The notes beneath the pieces were generated by a model, which saw only the letters and a list, made by a program, of their open reading frames with translations, was not told the origin of the DNA and did no database searches. The position numbers were made by a program, and so were the translations under genes. A stretch of DNA of 16,507 bases, taken from assembly GCA_023258655.1 (NCBI GenBank), contig JALQWO010000017.1:1-16507 (forward strand), written 5' to 3'. This stretch comes from Bacteroidia bacterium (GTDB taxonomy: Bacteria; Bacteroidota; Bacteroidia; NS11-12g; UBA955). Of the stretch, positions 1-6,914 are shown piece by piece; the first letter of the stretch is position 1, and each line of letters begins with the position of its first letter.

Positions 1-1
1 G

Positions 2-1069
2 CAAATCAGCATGATCATGGGCCCTTCAGCCGGTGGTGCCGTGTATTCACCCGCCCTCACCGATTTTATTTTCATGGTAGAAAATACCAGCTACATGTTC
101 GTTACAGGTCCAAACGTAGTAAAAACAGTCACCAATGAGGATGTGAGCAGTGAAGACTTGGGTGGTGCTTCTGTGCATGGTTCAAAAAGTGGGGTGGCAC
201 ATTTCACCATGGCCAATGAGGTGATGTGTATACAAAACTTGCGCAAATTGCTCAGTTATGTGCCCCAGAATTGCGAAGAGAAAGCGCCAGCCATTCCTTA
301 TGCTGGTGGCAATGAAATCAGAGATGTCCTGAAAAATATCGTTCCTGAAAATCCGAACCAACCCTATGATATCAAAGAGGTGATACAAGGGGTAGTAGAT
401 ACCGATAGTTTCTTTGAAGTGCATGCTTCTTATGCGGAGAATATTGTGGTTGGATTTGCGCGATTGGCAGGGAAGAGCATTGGTGTGGTGGCAAATCAGC
501 CTGCTTTCTTGGCGGGGGTGCTCGATGTGCATAGTTCCCAAAAAGCGGCGCGTTTCGTGCGATTCTGCGATGCCTTCAATATTCCTTTGCTGGTGTTCGA
601 AGATGTGCCCGGATTTTTGCCCGGTACCGATCAAGAATGGAATGCCATCATTACCAACGGAGCGAAATTGTTATATGCGTTCAGTGAAGCCACCGTTCCT
701 AGAATAACAGTGATAACCCGCAAAGCCTACGGTGGGGCATATGATGTGATGAACAGCAAACACATCGGTGCCGATTTGAATTTTGCGTGGCCTACAGCGG
801 AAATTGCGGTAATGGGCGCCAAAGGTGCTGCAGAGATCATCTTCAAACGAGAAATCGATGCGGCTTCGGATAGGGATGTGGCTTGGAAAGAAAAAGAAAA
901 GGAATACGGTGATTTGTTTGCCAACCCTTATCGCGCGGCAGCGAGAGGATTTGTCGACGAAGTCATTTTGCCCGAAGAAACCCGCGCAAGGTTAATACAA
1001 GCTTTTGATATGTTGCAAAACAAGGTCAAGAACAACCCAAAAAAGAAACACGGAAACATTCCTTTATAA
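2..1069 (+). CDS. acyl-CoA carboxylase carboxyltransferase (beta) subunit, 5'-truncated
   Basis: Biotin-dependent carboxyltransferase that moves CO2 from carboxybiotin to an acyl-CoA, probably propionyl-CoA (PccB/MmdA type), in the cytoplasm. The frame is open from base 2 and the first residues (QISMIMGPSAGGAVYSPALTDF region) are internal to the family, so roughly the first 150 to 160 of about 515 residues lie outside the window. The visible part holds both halves of the crotonase-like fold: the GPSAGGAVYSPALTDF oxyanion loop, the FxDVPGFLPGTDQEW segment, and the RKAYGGAYDVMNSKH and AWPTAEIAVMGAKGAAEIIF blocks that form the second acyl-CoA site. The HGAK motif of many homologues reads NGAK here, which I believe is usual in this lineage. 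It is followed after 8 bases by an outer-membrane protein gene and then accB and accC, which may supply its biotin partners. The family is certain; the exact substrate is not. Confidence 0.93.
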   Translation, partial: QISMIMGPSAGGAVYSPALTDFIFMVENTSYMFVTGPNVVKTVTNEDVSSEDLGGASVHGSKSGVAHFTMANEVMCIQNLRKLLSYVPQNCEEKAPAIPYAGGNEIRDVLKNIVPENPNQPYDIKEVIQGVVDTDSFFEVHASYAENIVVGFARLAGKSIGVVANQPAFLAGVLDVHSSQKAARFVRFCDAFNIPLLVFEDVPGFLPGTDQEWNAIITNGAKLLYAFSEATVPRITVITRKAYGGAYDVMNSKHIGADLNFAWPTAEIAVMGAKGAAEIIFKREIDAASDRDVAWKEKEKEYGDLFANPYRAAARGFVDEVILPEETRARLIQAFDMLQNKVKNNPKKKHGNIPL

Positions 1070-1077
1070 TTGAGAAA

Positions 1078-1746
1078 ATGAAAAAACTGTCTATCGCCCT
1101 TCTGCTCGTATGCTTGGGCATCGGTCCAATTCTTGCGCAAGACGCATCTACACCAGAATCATCGCAGCGTAAAAATGCCATTTTTGTGGGTGTTGGTACT
1201 GGCAATGTGACATACTCCTTGGTGAAACAAGCCGATAAATTTCAAGACCCCAATGGGGGATATTTCCTCAGTTTATCAACCCACGAGGTAAAGCCCTTGT
1301 ATTTCATCAAATATGAAAATCAATTGGGACGTCGACATACCCTGGGTTTGAACTTTGCGAACAGCGGATTTGTCATTGGTGGCGTGGTGAGGGATTCAGT
1401 TTTCCTGAATGACTTGAATGTGTTAACTGAAACGGAATTGGAAGTTACCTACAGGTCCCAGAGTTTTAATCTCCGCTATAATTATTTGTTCAACGATGAC
1501 AAATATTTCCAGGTATACTGGGGAATTGGCGTGGGAATTCGAGGAAATTCTATTTCAATCAAAACCAACAATCCCAATTTCTCCAAACAATTGCAAATTC
1601 CAGGTTTGAATCTGGGCGCAGTGCCTACTTTGGGTTTTGAAAGCACCTTGGGATTCCGTGGAATGATCACCGATCAATTGGGTTGGTATACCGAAATAGG
1701 TATCGCGAAGGCTGCTTTGCAGTTTGGGATGGCCTATCGCTTTTAG
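1078..1746 (+). CDS. small outer-membrane beta-barrel protein
   Basis: A 222-residue protein with a clear signal peptide: two lysines at positions 2 and 3, a hydrophobic stretch to about residue 17, and a cleavage site after LAQ near residue 21. The mature part alternates polar and hydrophobic residues in strands separated by short turns (GVGTGNVTYSL, YFIKYENQLG, HTLGLNFANSGF, QSFNLRYNYLF, YFQVYWGIGVGIRG, WYTEIGIAKAALQFGMAYRF). It ends in phenylalanine, the usual C-terminal signal for BAM-assembled barrels, so a barrel of about eight strands is likely. It starts 8 bases after the carboxyltransferase stop and is probably co-transcribed with it, although no metabolic link is evident. It resembles generic outer-membrane beta-barrel domain proteins of Bacteroidota; I cannot name a ligand or a specific family. 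Confidence 0.8.
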   Translation: MKKLSIALLLVCLGIGPILAQDASTPESSQRKNAIFVGVGTGNVTYSLVKQADKFQDPNGGYFLSLSTHEVKPLYFIKYENQLGRRHTLGLNFANSGFVIGGVVRDSVFLNDLNVLTETELEVTYRSQSFNLRYNYLFNDDKYFQVYWGIGVGIRGNSISIKTNNPNFSKQLQIPGLNLGAVPTLGFESTLGFRGMITDQLGWYTEIGIAKAALQFGMAYRF

Positions 1747-1764
1747 ATTGGCATTTTTTCAATT

Positions 1765-1812
1765 TTGGCCAATTTTTTGGCCATTTTGGCCTGTTTTTGA
1801 TAAAAAATGGCC
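1765..1812 (+). repeat. T-rich intergenic block with repeated GGCC motifs and inverted repeats
   Basis: Within the 137-base gap before accB, GGCC occurs at 1767, 1779, 1788 and 1809, each next to a T or A run. GGCCAA (1767-1772) and TTGGCC (1777-1782) pair perfectly around four T. GGCCATTTT (1779-1787) pairs with AAAATGGCC (1804-1812) across a 16-base loop. These hairpins are mutually exclusive because they share bases 1779-1782. The block may act as a terminator for the upstream gene or as an attenuator-like leader, but there is no T run directly after the second stem. Confidence 0.5.
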
Positions 1813-1827
1813 GGATTTGATACAAAT

Positions 1828-1860
1828 TTCGTCGATTTCGGCAAAATATGGTTTTCTTTG
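1828..1860 (+). promoter_or_regulatory. weak candidate promoter for accB-accC
   Basis: TTTC at 1828-1831, a 21-base spacer, then TTTCTTTG at 1853-1860. This is an imperfect match to the Bacteroidota TTTG / TAnnTTTG pair, since the conserved TA is TT. A start about 6 bases further on would leave a leader of about 18 bases before the accB ATG at 1884. It is the best match in the gap, but weak. Confidence 0.22.
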
Positions 1861-1883
1861 CATCTTCAACTTAAAGCGAAAAT

Positions 1884-2360
1884 ATGGACTTAAAAGAGAT
1901 TCAAGCCCTGATCAAATTTGTTTCAGGCGTAGGTGTGGATGAAGTAGAAATCAACCAGAAAGATTTCAAATTGTCAATCAAAAAGAATCCTGCACAAATC
2001 ACCACAGCCCAATATACACCTGTGGCCGTTCAGGCTGCTCCGGTTGCCGCTGCTCCTGTAGCCGCTGCACCAACTCCTGCTGCCCCTGCAGCCCCTGCTG
2101 CAGAAGCCAAAGCCGACAACTTGATTACCATCAAGTCGCCAATGGTGGGTACCTTTTATCGTACACCCAATCCTGAATCTCCTGTATTTGTGAATGTAGG
2201 CGATGAAGTGAAGCCAGGCAAAGTGGTATGTATCATTGAAGCCATGAAGCTTTTCAACGAAATTGAAAGCGAGATCAGCGGTAAAATTGTGAAAGTGTTG
2301 GTTGAAAATGCTACACCCGTAGAGTACGACCAGCCCTTATTCTTGGTTGAACCTGCCTAA
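1884..2360 (+). CDS. accB: biotin carboxyl carrier protein of acetyl-CoA carboxylase (AccB/BCCP)
   Basis: A carrier protein whose biotin shuttles carboxylate from AccC to a carboxyltransferase in fatty-acid synthesis. The 158-residue length is typical for AccB. Residues 1-35 form the conserved N-terminal segment (MDLKEIQALIKF, then the FKLSIKK strand). Residues 47-78 are a flexible linker of Ala, Pro and Val (AAPVAAAPVAAAP), built from repetitive GC-rich codons. Residues 80-157 are the biotinyl domain, with the SPMVGTFYR strand, a GDEVKPGK turn, and the EAMK motif at 119-122, where Lys122 is the expected biotinylation site. The domain ends with the usual PLFLVEPA. The ATG at 1884 gives the canonical N-terminus. 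accC follows 11 bases after the stop, the common accBC order, so the two are almost certainly one transcript. Confidence 0.95.
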   Translation: MDLKEIQALIKFVSGVGVDEVEINQKDFKLSIKKNPAQITTAQYTPVAVQAAPVAAAPVAAAPTPAAPAAPAAEAKADNLITIKSPMVGTFYRTPNPESPVFVNVGDEVKPGKVVCIIEAMKLFNEIESEISGKIVKVLVENATPVEYDQPLFLVEPA

Positions 2361-2371
2361 ACTGTTTGGTC

Positions 2372-3709
2372 ATGTTTAAGAAACTCTTAATCGCGAACCG
2401 CGGTGAGATTGCGTTGCGCATCATTCGCACGTGCAAGGAAATGGGCATCAAAACCGTTGCGGTATACTCAACGGCAGACCGTGAGAGTTTGCATGTTCGA
2501 TTTGCTGACGAAGCCGTTTGCATCGGTCCCCCGCAGAGTAAGGATAGCTATCTGTCGATGTCACGCATTTTGGCTGCTGCCGAAATCACCAATGCCGATG
2601 CCATTCACCCTGGCTATGGATTTTTATCGGAGAACAGTAAATTCTCTGCTTTGTGCCGTGACCACGGAATCAAGTTTATTGGTGCAACCCCAGAGCAGAT
2701 TGACCAGATGGGGGATAAATCCAACGCCAAAGACACCATGAAGAAGGCCGGTGTGCCTACAATTCCAGGTTCTGAAGGGTTGTTGGAAAGTTTTGACCAA
2801 GCCATTAAAATTGCCAACGAGATTGGATATCCCGTGATTATGAAAGCCACAGCGGGTGGCGGTGGTCGCGGAATGCGCATCGTTTGGAAGGACGAGGATA
2901 TCGAAGCGGCATGGAACAGTGCGAAACAAGAAGCGGGAGCGGCTTTTGGTAACGATGGCTTGTACATGGAGAAATACATTGAAGATCCTCGCCACATCGA
3001 GATCCAAATCGCGGGGGATCAATATGGTAAAGTTTGTCATTTGTCTGAGCGTGATTGTTCTATCCAACGTCGTCATCAGAAGTTGTTGGAGGAGACACCA
3101 TCGCCATTTATGACGCCTGAGTTGCGTGAGAAGATGGGTGAGGCAGCCAAAGCGGCGGCCCAAATCATCAATTACGAAGGGGTAGGCACCGTGGAATTTT
3201 TGGTGGATAAACACCGCAACTTCTACTTTATGGAAATGAATACCCGTATTCAGGTTGAGCATCCTGTAACTGAAGAGGTTATCAATTATGATTTGGTGAA
3301 AGAGCAGATTTTGATTGCTGCAGGTGTGCCAATTTCCGGCAAGGATCACTATCCCACCAAACACGCCATCGAATGCCGTATCAATGCTGAAGACATTCAC
3401 AACAATTTCCGTCCTTCACCCGGCAAAATCACTCAGTTAAATCGCCCAGGTGGCCATGGTGTTCGCGTCGATACGCACATTTATGCTGGTTACACCATTC
3501 CGCCATTTTATGACTCCATGGTGGCCAAGTTGATCGTTTCTGCGCAGACCCGTGAGGAAGCCATAGTTAAAATGGAACGTGCCTTGGGTGAGTTTGTGAT
3601 CGAAGGGGTGAAAACTACCGTGCCATTGCATTTGCAATTGATGCGTGACCCCGATTTCCGGGCTGGTAATTTTACCACCGCATTCATGAACACGTTTGAG
3701 ATCAAGTAA
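2372..3709 (+). CDS. accC: biotin carboxylase subunit (AccC)
   Basis: An ATP-grasp enzyme that carboxylates the biotin on AccB using ATP and bicarbonate. From the ATG at 2372 it is 445 residues, close to the usual 445-450; a TTG two codons upstream is less likely because MFKKLLIANRGEIA is the standard start. The N-terminal domain begins with KLLIANRGEIALRII and contains HPGYGFLSEN. The ATP-grasp domain has the glycine-rich ATP loop (KATAGGGGRGMR, Lys158). It also has the ERDCSIQRRHQK segment and the metal/biotin-site block EMNTRIQVEHPVTE, where Glu288, Asn290 and Arg292 fall at the same numbers as in Escherichia coli AccC. The C-terminal domain includes the AIECRINAED block. No active residue appears to be missing. 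It lies 11 bases after accB, and a strong terminator follows at 3722-3766. Confidence 0.97.
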   Translation: MFKKLLIANRGEIALRIIRTCKEMGIKTVAVYSTADRESLHVRFADEAVCIGPPQSKDSYLSMSRILAAAEITNADAIHPGYGFLSENSKFSALCRDHGIKFIGATPEQIDQMGDKSNAKDTMKKAGVPTIPGSEGLLESFDQAIKIANEIGYPVIMKATAGGGGRGMRIVWKDEDIEAAWNSAKQEAGAAFGNDGLYMEKYIEDPRHIEIQIAGDQYGKVCHLSERDCSIQRRHQKLLEETPSPFMTPELREKMGEAAKAAAQIINYEGVGTVEFLVDKHRNFYFMEMNTRIQVEHPVTEEVINYDLVKEQILIAAGVPISGKDHYPTKHAIECRINAEDIHNNFRPSPGKITQLNRPGGHGVRVDTHIYAGYTIPPFYDSMVAKLIVSAQTREEAIVKMERALGEFVIEGVKTTVPLHLQLMRDPDFRAGNFTTAFMNTFEIK

Positions 3710-3721
3710 TTGATCAATGCA

Positions 3722-3766
3722 TATCAAAAAGAAGGGGCACCCAATGGGTGCCCCTTCTTTTTGATA
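3722..3766. terminator. bidirectional Rho-independent terminator between accC and the DUF4920 gene
   Basis: A perfect inverted repeat: 22-base arms 3722-3743 and 3745-3766 around one central base. The core is GGGGCACCCA / TGGGTGCCCC, flanked by GAA / TTC, and then AAAAA on the left and TTTTT on the right. It therefore reads as a GC stem plus U tract on both strands, which suits its place between two convergent genes (accC stop at 3709, DUF4920 stop at 3804). In RNA the loop would open to at least three bases. Confidence 0.92.
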
Positions 3767-3803
3767 GCCGTAATCCTTCCAACAGCAAGTGCTTTTGGCT
3801 GGT

Positions 3804-4187
3804 TTATTTAAATTTTACTCCGGTTGCCCGAAATTTGATTTCAATGGTTTTGTCCTCGAGGGTGTCACGATAAAAATATCCTTTGGCGTATAAATCCTTG
3901 TTGGCTATGTTTTTGGGGACCGTAAACGTTTCGCCGAAATCTACAACCATATTTTCATCGTCTGTGACAAAAGAGAGCCAACAACCTTCAGATTGGCATA
4001 CTTCAGCCACTTTTCCAAACAATACAGTTTCCGCCTTGCCGTCTTTTTGAAACGCATCCAAACCTACATTTACCGAAACCGCGTCATCAGAATTGACAGG
4101 CTCACCAATTTGATTGATAGCCGTTTGATTGCACGCTCCCAAAATCAAGGTTAGCACGACGATAGCGCTGCGAATGTGTCCTTTCAT
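3804..4187 (-). CDS. DUF4920 family lipoprotein
   Basis: From the ATG at 4187 the protein has 127 residues and begins with a lipoprotein signal peptide: Lys2 and Arg6, a hydrophobic stretch, then the lipobox LGAC with Cys19 as the lipidation site. A longer open frame to 4286 exists, but its extra residues would lie inside the upstream gene and bury the signal peptide. The mature domain has an AEVCQSEGCWLSF segment (Cys64, Cys69, Trp70), which matches the GCW signature I associate with DUF4920, followed by short beta strands rich in Val and Phe. The two cysteines could form a disulphide or bind metal; that is inference. Function is unknown. It starts 14 bases after the stop of the NamZ gene and is probably its operon partner in the cell envelope. 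Confidence 0.82.
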   Translation of the reverse strand: MKGHIRSAIVVLTLILGACNQTAINQIGEPVNSDDAVSVNVGLDAFQKDGKAETVLFGKVAEVCQSEGCWLSFVTDDENMVVDFGETFTVPKNIANKDLYAKGYFYRDTLEDKTIEIKFRATGVKFK

Positions 4188-4201
4188 GATACAAAGATAG
4201 T

Positions 4202-5527
4202 TTAATTCAATCCAATGTTTGGATCGAAAGGATAAAGCAAATACGGTTTTCTCAATGCGAGAAATTGATCGATACCCGCCTGCCATGAATCCCTGATTTC
4301 ACCGGGTTTCAGACCTTGTATGATTTGCTGCTTGAGCATCGGGGTGCCAGCCAACTTGTCGAAAAATGGATTGAAAAATTTGGACTTGTCGGGACATTCT
4401 TGATAGAGCATCACCAACCATTCAATGTATAAATGTTTGTAGGAAACGATAAATTCGGAGGCGAAATTCGACAACAGGACACCGTGACAAGAATCGCCCA
4501 GATAAGGAGGGTTTAACGATTTTCCAGGTATCGCCCTGGGTACAAAGCTGTAAGTGCCCTGCTTGAGCCAAGGTGCACCAAAACACTCGAAAGGTTTGTC
4601 TGTACCTCTGCCCATGCTAACGGGTGTTCCTTCGAGTAAACATAGGGTGGGATACAGGTAAATGGCATTTTGCGTGGGTAGGTTGGGCGATGGTGAAACG
4701 GGTAATTGATAACTCCGGTTATGGGTGTAGTTTTTACAGGGGATTACGGTGAGTTTGCAGGATTTTCTTTTGGGGGAGGTGCTGTCTTTCAACCAACCTT
4801 GTCCGTTGATCATTTTGGCCAACTCTCCCAACGTCATCCCATGAACGATGGGGATTGGATGAACGCCCACCATACTTTTGAGGTTGGATTCCAACACAGG
4901 GCCGTCCACATAAAATCCATTGGGATTGGGTCTGTCTAACACAACCAAAGGTTTGTTGTTGTCCGAGCATGCCTGCATCACATAATGCAACGTAGTTAGA
5001 TAGGTGTAAAATCGGGTGCCCACGTCTTGGATGTCGAATACAACCACGTCCATGTTTTTGAGGTCGTCGGCCGTTGGTTTTACGTGTTTCCCATACAGCG
5101 AAATGATTTTAAGCCCCGTTTTGGGATCGATGTCGTTGTGGATATGTGCTCCATTTTCTGCATCACCACGGAATCCATGTTCCGGGGCAAATACGCCGGT
5201 AATGTTGATGCCAAGCGTTTTGAGAGAATCGATGAGGTGGGTGTTGCCTATGCGTGAGGTTGGATTGGCCACAATGCCTACCCGTTTATTTTTTAACAAG
5301 GTGAGGTAATCGGCAGTGTTTTCCGCACCCACGCTTATGGCTGGCATCATTTGAATATTGCTTGCGATGATATTGGAAGGCTTGGCTTGATTGTAAGCGG
5401 CTTGCGGTTTTGCGGGCTGTGCCAACAGGAAGGGACAGAACAGTCCGCAGATTGTCTGTAGCGCTATTGTAACGAGTGCGTGTAAAGAACTACCTTTGAA
5501 TGTTGTAGTGTCTTGGGTCAAATTCAT
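4202..5527 (-). CDS. secreted exo-beta-N-acetylmuramidase, DUF1343/NamZ family (GH171)
   Basis: Probably trims N-acetylmuramic acid from the non-reducing ends of peptidoglycan fragments during wall recycling or scavenging, outside the cytoplasm. Several DUF1343 blocks are visible. RVGIVANPTSR and GVFAPEHGFRGD come first (Glu116 of the short form is a candidate catalytic residue), then FDIQDVGTRFYTY with its conserved aspartate. VVLDRPNPNG and LEGTPVSMGRGTDKPFE follow. The open frame runs to 5671, but only the ATGs at 5527 (441 residues) and 5542 put a hydrophobic signal segment (ALVTIALQTICGLFCPFLLA) near the N-terminus, so I chose 5527. This start lies inside the start of the divergent permease gene. 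The DUF4920 lipoprotein gene follows 14 bases after its stop. The family is secure; the exact start is not. Confidence 0.88.
   Translation of the reverse strand: MNLTQDTTTFKGSSLHALVTIALQTICGLFCPFLLAQPAKPQAAYNQAKPSNIIASNIQMMPAISVGAENTADYLTLLKNKRVGIVANPTSRIGNTHLIDSLKTLGINITGVFAPEHGFRGDAENGAHIHNDIDPKTGLKIISLYGKHVKPTADDLKNMDVVVFDIQDVGTRFYTYLTTLHYVMQACSDNNKPLVVLDRPNPNGFYVDGPVLESNLKSMVGVHPIPIVHGMTLGELAKMINGQGWLKDSTSPKRKSCKLTVIPCKNYTHNRSYQLPVSPSPNLPTQNAIYLYPTLCLLEGTPVSMGRGTDKPFECFGAPWLKQGTYSFVPRAIPGKSLNPPYLGDSCHGVLLSNFASEFIVSYKHLYIEWLVMLYQECPDKSKFFNPFFDKLAGTPMLKQQIIQGLKPGEIRDSWQAGIDQFLALRKPYLLYPFDPNIGLN
5466..5498 (+). promoter_or_regulatory. candidate Bacteroidota-type promoter for the LolC/E-like permease
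   Basis: ATTG at 5466-5469, a 21-base spacer, and TACCTTTG at 5491-5498, an exact match to TAnnTTTG. Transcription would begin around 5503-5506, just before the GTG at 5508. The element covers the TTG at 5496, which argues against that codon as the translation start. It lies within the 5' coding part of the opposite NamZ gene. Confidence 0.45.
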
Positions 5528-6899
5528 AGCGTTTCGATTCATGGGGAGCGGAGGCAATTCCTTCTCCAAAAATATGATGCGTTTGGCAATTTCCGCAGTT
5601 TCTTTGAGTGTTGCCACGATGATTGTGACAATTGCCACGGTGAAGGGGTTCCAAAATGGGATTCGCAACAAAGTGGTTCAGGTGCACGGGAGTTATATCG
5701 TTGACCATGCAGCCAATGTAGAGGGTGCCGAACCGATGGTGGTATCTTCAAAACACTTGCCGGCTTTTGTTGGTGATCAGGACGAGGAAGTTGGAAATGG
5801 CGAGGCTAGGGGTGAATCCAATGAAAATGGCGAGGAAAATGGCGAGGAAAATGGCGAGGAAAAGGGTGAGGGAAAGGGTGAGGGAAAGGATAGTGATTGT
5901 AAAAATGGCGAGGTCAAGGATAAAAAAACCGCATTGCCAGCAGGGGTAGCTCATCTGGCGGTATCTGCGAGCAAGGCTTGCATTGTGAAGGGGGAAACGG
6001 AATTGGATGGTGTCATTGCCAAAGGAATGAATCACAGCGATTTTCAGTTTGGTATGTCGGGTTTTGTCACCAAACGTTGCCAAGGGGAGATGTCTGCGTT
6101 GGTGGGTAAGGATGGACAGTGGGTCTATATTTCTCAGGCGATGGCTGATCGATTGCGTTTGGATACGGGGGATCGTTTGACCTTGGTCTTTTTTGTGAAC
6201 GATAGTTTGGGTAGGGGGAGGCCGCGCGCAGCGCGGCCGCTCATTGCGGGACTTTTTGAGACAGGGATTGAACAGATCGACAATCAAGTCATCTATACGG
6301 GGCTGTCCCTTGTGCAAAAATACTTGGACGTAAAACCGGGCTTTACGCAAATAGAAATCTGGGAGTCAGAAGCAGGCGACATAGATCCACTCTCACTATC
6401 CATGCAATTGCCTGCTGGCACGCTTCGTATTTCTGATTCACGGCAGTTCCACCGACAGATTTACGATTGGTTGGCCATCCTCAATACCAACGTGTGGGTC
6501 ATACTTACCCTAATGGCACTCGTGGCCATCATCGCTATGTCGACCATCTTGTTGATTTTGATGGTGGAGAAAACGTCTTTTGTGGGTATCGCCCAAGCCA
6601 TGGGCGGAAGTATCTCCCAAATACAGCGAATATTCTTGTGGCAATCGGCCTACATTGTAACAATCGGTGTGGTGCTTGGCAACGCCATTGCGATTCTCTT
6701 GTGTGTTATACAGGACAAAACACATTTTCTCACACTCAATCAAGAAGTTTACTTTGTCAAATACGTAATGGTTGAATTGGATCTATGGTCCATTCTTTGG
6801 GTAAATGCAGGCATTGTTCTGGCCAGCATCATGGCCGCTGTGCTACCTGTACAATGGATAAAGCGGATGACCCCTTCCAGAGCCATCCGCTTTCAATGA
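5508..6899 (+). CDS. LolC/LolE-like ABC transporter permease (FtsX/MacB family)
   Basis: Inner-membrane subunit of the kind that extracts lipoproteins (LolCDE) or transmits force to periplasmic partners. From the GTG at 5508 it has 463 residues and starts with WVKFIAFRF, matching the FIAxR start of relatives. The TTG at 5496 and the ATG at 5541 are alternatives. Membrane segments lie near 25-45, 329-352, 376-400 and 428-447, with a large periplasmic domain between the first two: the standard FtsX layout. The C-terminal EKTSFVGIAQAMG and PSRAIRFQ blocks are typical. Two oddities sit in the periplasmic domain: a charged Glu/Gly/Asn/Lys insert at about 96-141, coded largely by 12-bp repeats, and RPRAARP at 238-244, coded by a GC-rich palindrome. 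No ATPase (LolD) gene is nearby, as is common for this family. It converges on gyrB with 15 bases between the stops. Confidence 0.85.
   Translation: MSWVKFIAFRFMGSGGNSFSKNMMRLAISAVSLSVATMIVTIATVKGFQNGIRNKVVQVHGSYIVDHAANVEGAEPMVVSSKHLPAFVGDQDEEVGNGEARGESNENGEENGEENGEEKGEGKGEGKDSDCKNGEVKDKKTALPAGVAHLAVSASKACIVKGETELDGVIAKGMNHSDFQFGMSGFVTKRCQGEMSALVGKDGQWVYISQAMADRLRLDTGDRLTLVFFVNDSLGRGRPRAARPLIAGLFETGIEQIDNQVIYTGLSLVQKYLDVKPGFTQIEIWESEAGDIDPLSLSMQLPAGTLRISDSRQFHRQIYDWLAILNTNVWVILTLMALVAIIAMSTILLILMVEKTSFVGIAQAMGGSISQIQRIFLWQSAYIVTIGVVLGNAIAILLCVIQDKTHFLTLNQEVYFVKYVMVELDLWSILWVNAGIVLASIMAAVLPVQWIKRMTPSRAIRFQ
5567..5574 (-). promoter_or_regulatory. candidate -7 promoter element for the NamZ-DUF4920 pair
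   Basis: On the minus strand this reads TATTTTTG, an exact TAnnTTTG match, 24 bases upstream of the ATG at 5542 and 39 upstream of that at 5527. No well-spaced TTTG lies upstream; the nearest TTG gives a spacer of only 12 bases. The element is inside the coding region of the opposite permease gene. Confidence 0.33.
5823..5894 (+). repeat. 12-bp in-frame tandem repeat in the permease gene
   Basis: Six units of 12 bases: three identical GAAAATGGCGAG (5823-5858), then GAAAAGGGTGAG, GGAAAGGGTGAG and the decayed GGAAAGGATAGT. Related single copies lie at 5793-5804 and 5901-5912. Being a multiple of three, changes in copy number keep the frame. The units code ENGE, ENGE, ENGE, EKGE, GKGE, GKDS, a disordered charged linker in the periplasmic domain. 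Confidence 0.93.
6220..6238 (+). repeat. GC-rich palindrome inside the permease gene
   Basis: GGCCGCGC (6220-6227) and GCGCGGCC (6231-6238) pair perfectly around GCA. The run of 19 bases has only one A/T and stands out from the surrounding moderate-GC sequence. It codes RPRAARP in frame, between the strand VFFVNDS and the conserved LIAGLFETGIEQ block, a place that looks like a surface loop. A palindrome with no stop codon in the used frame suggests a small mobile or spreading element, but only one copy occurs here. Confidence 0.8.
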
Positions 6900-6914
6900 G
6901 TGGGCAATAATCAA

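Noticed and set aside
601..690. NGAK instead of HGAK and other changes in the carboxyltransferase, considered as a lost active-site residue
   Set aside because: From memory this variant is common in Bacteroidota homologues, and both oxyanion-loop blocks are intact.
1724..1942. 72-codon plus-strand frame bridging the beta-barrel gene and accB
   Set aside because: Its Trp/Pro-rich translation is produced by the intergenic GGCC and T runs, and it overlaps the start of accB in another frame.
2624..3400. 258-codon minus-strand open frame opposite accC
   Set aside because: It is antisense to the conserved ATP-grasp domain, with no signal peptide, motif or promoter of its own.
4188..4286. Longer N-terminus for the DUF4920 protein, up to position 4286
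   Set aside because: It would place 33 charged or unrelated residues before a clear lipoprotein signal peptide and overlap the NamZ coding region.
5748..6350. 200-codon minus-strand frame with repeated hydrophobic FLAI and LTLS units resembling membrane helices
   Set aside because: The hydrophobic repeats are simply the complement of the 12-bp Glu/Gly repeats in the permease gene, whose flanking residues match a known family.
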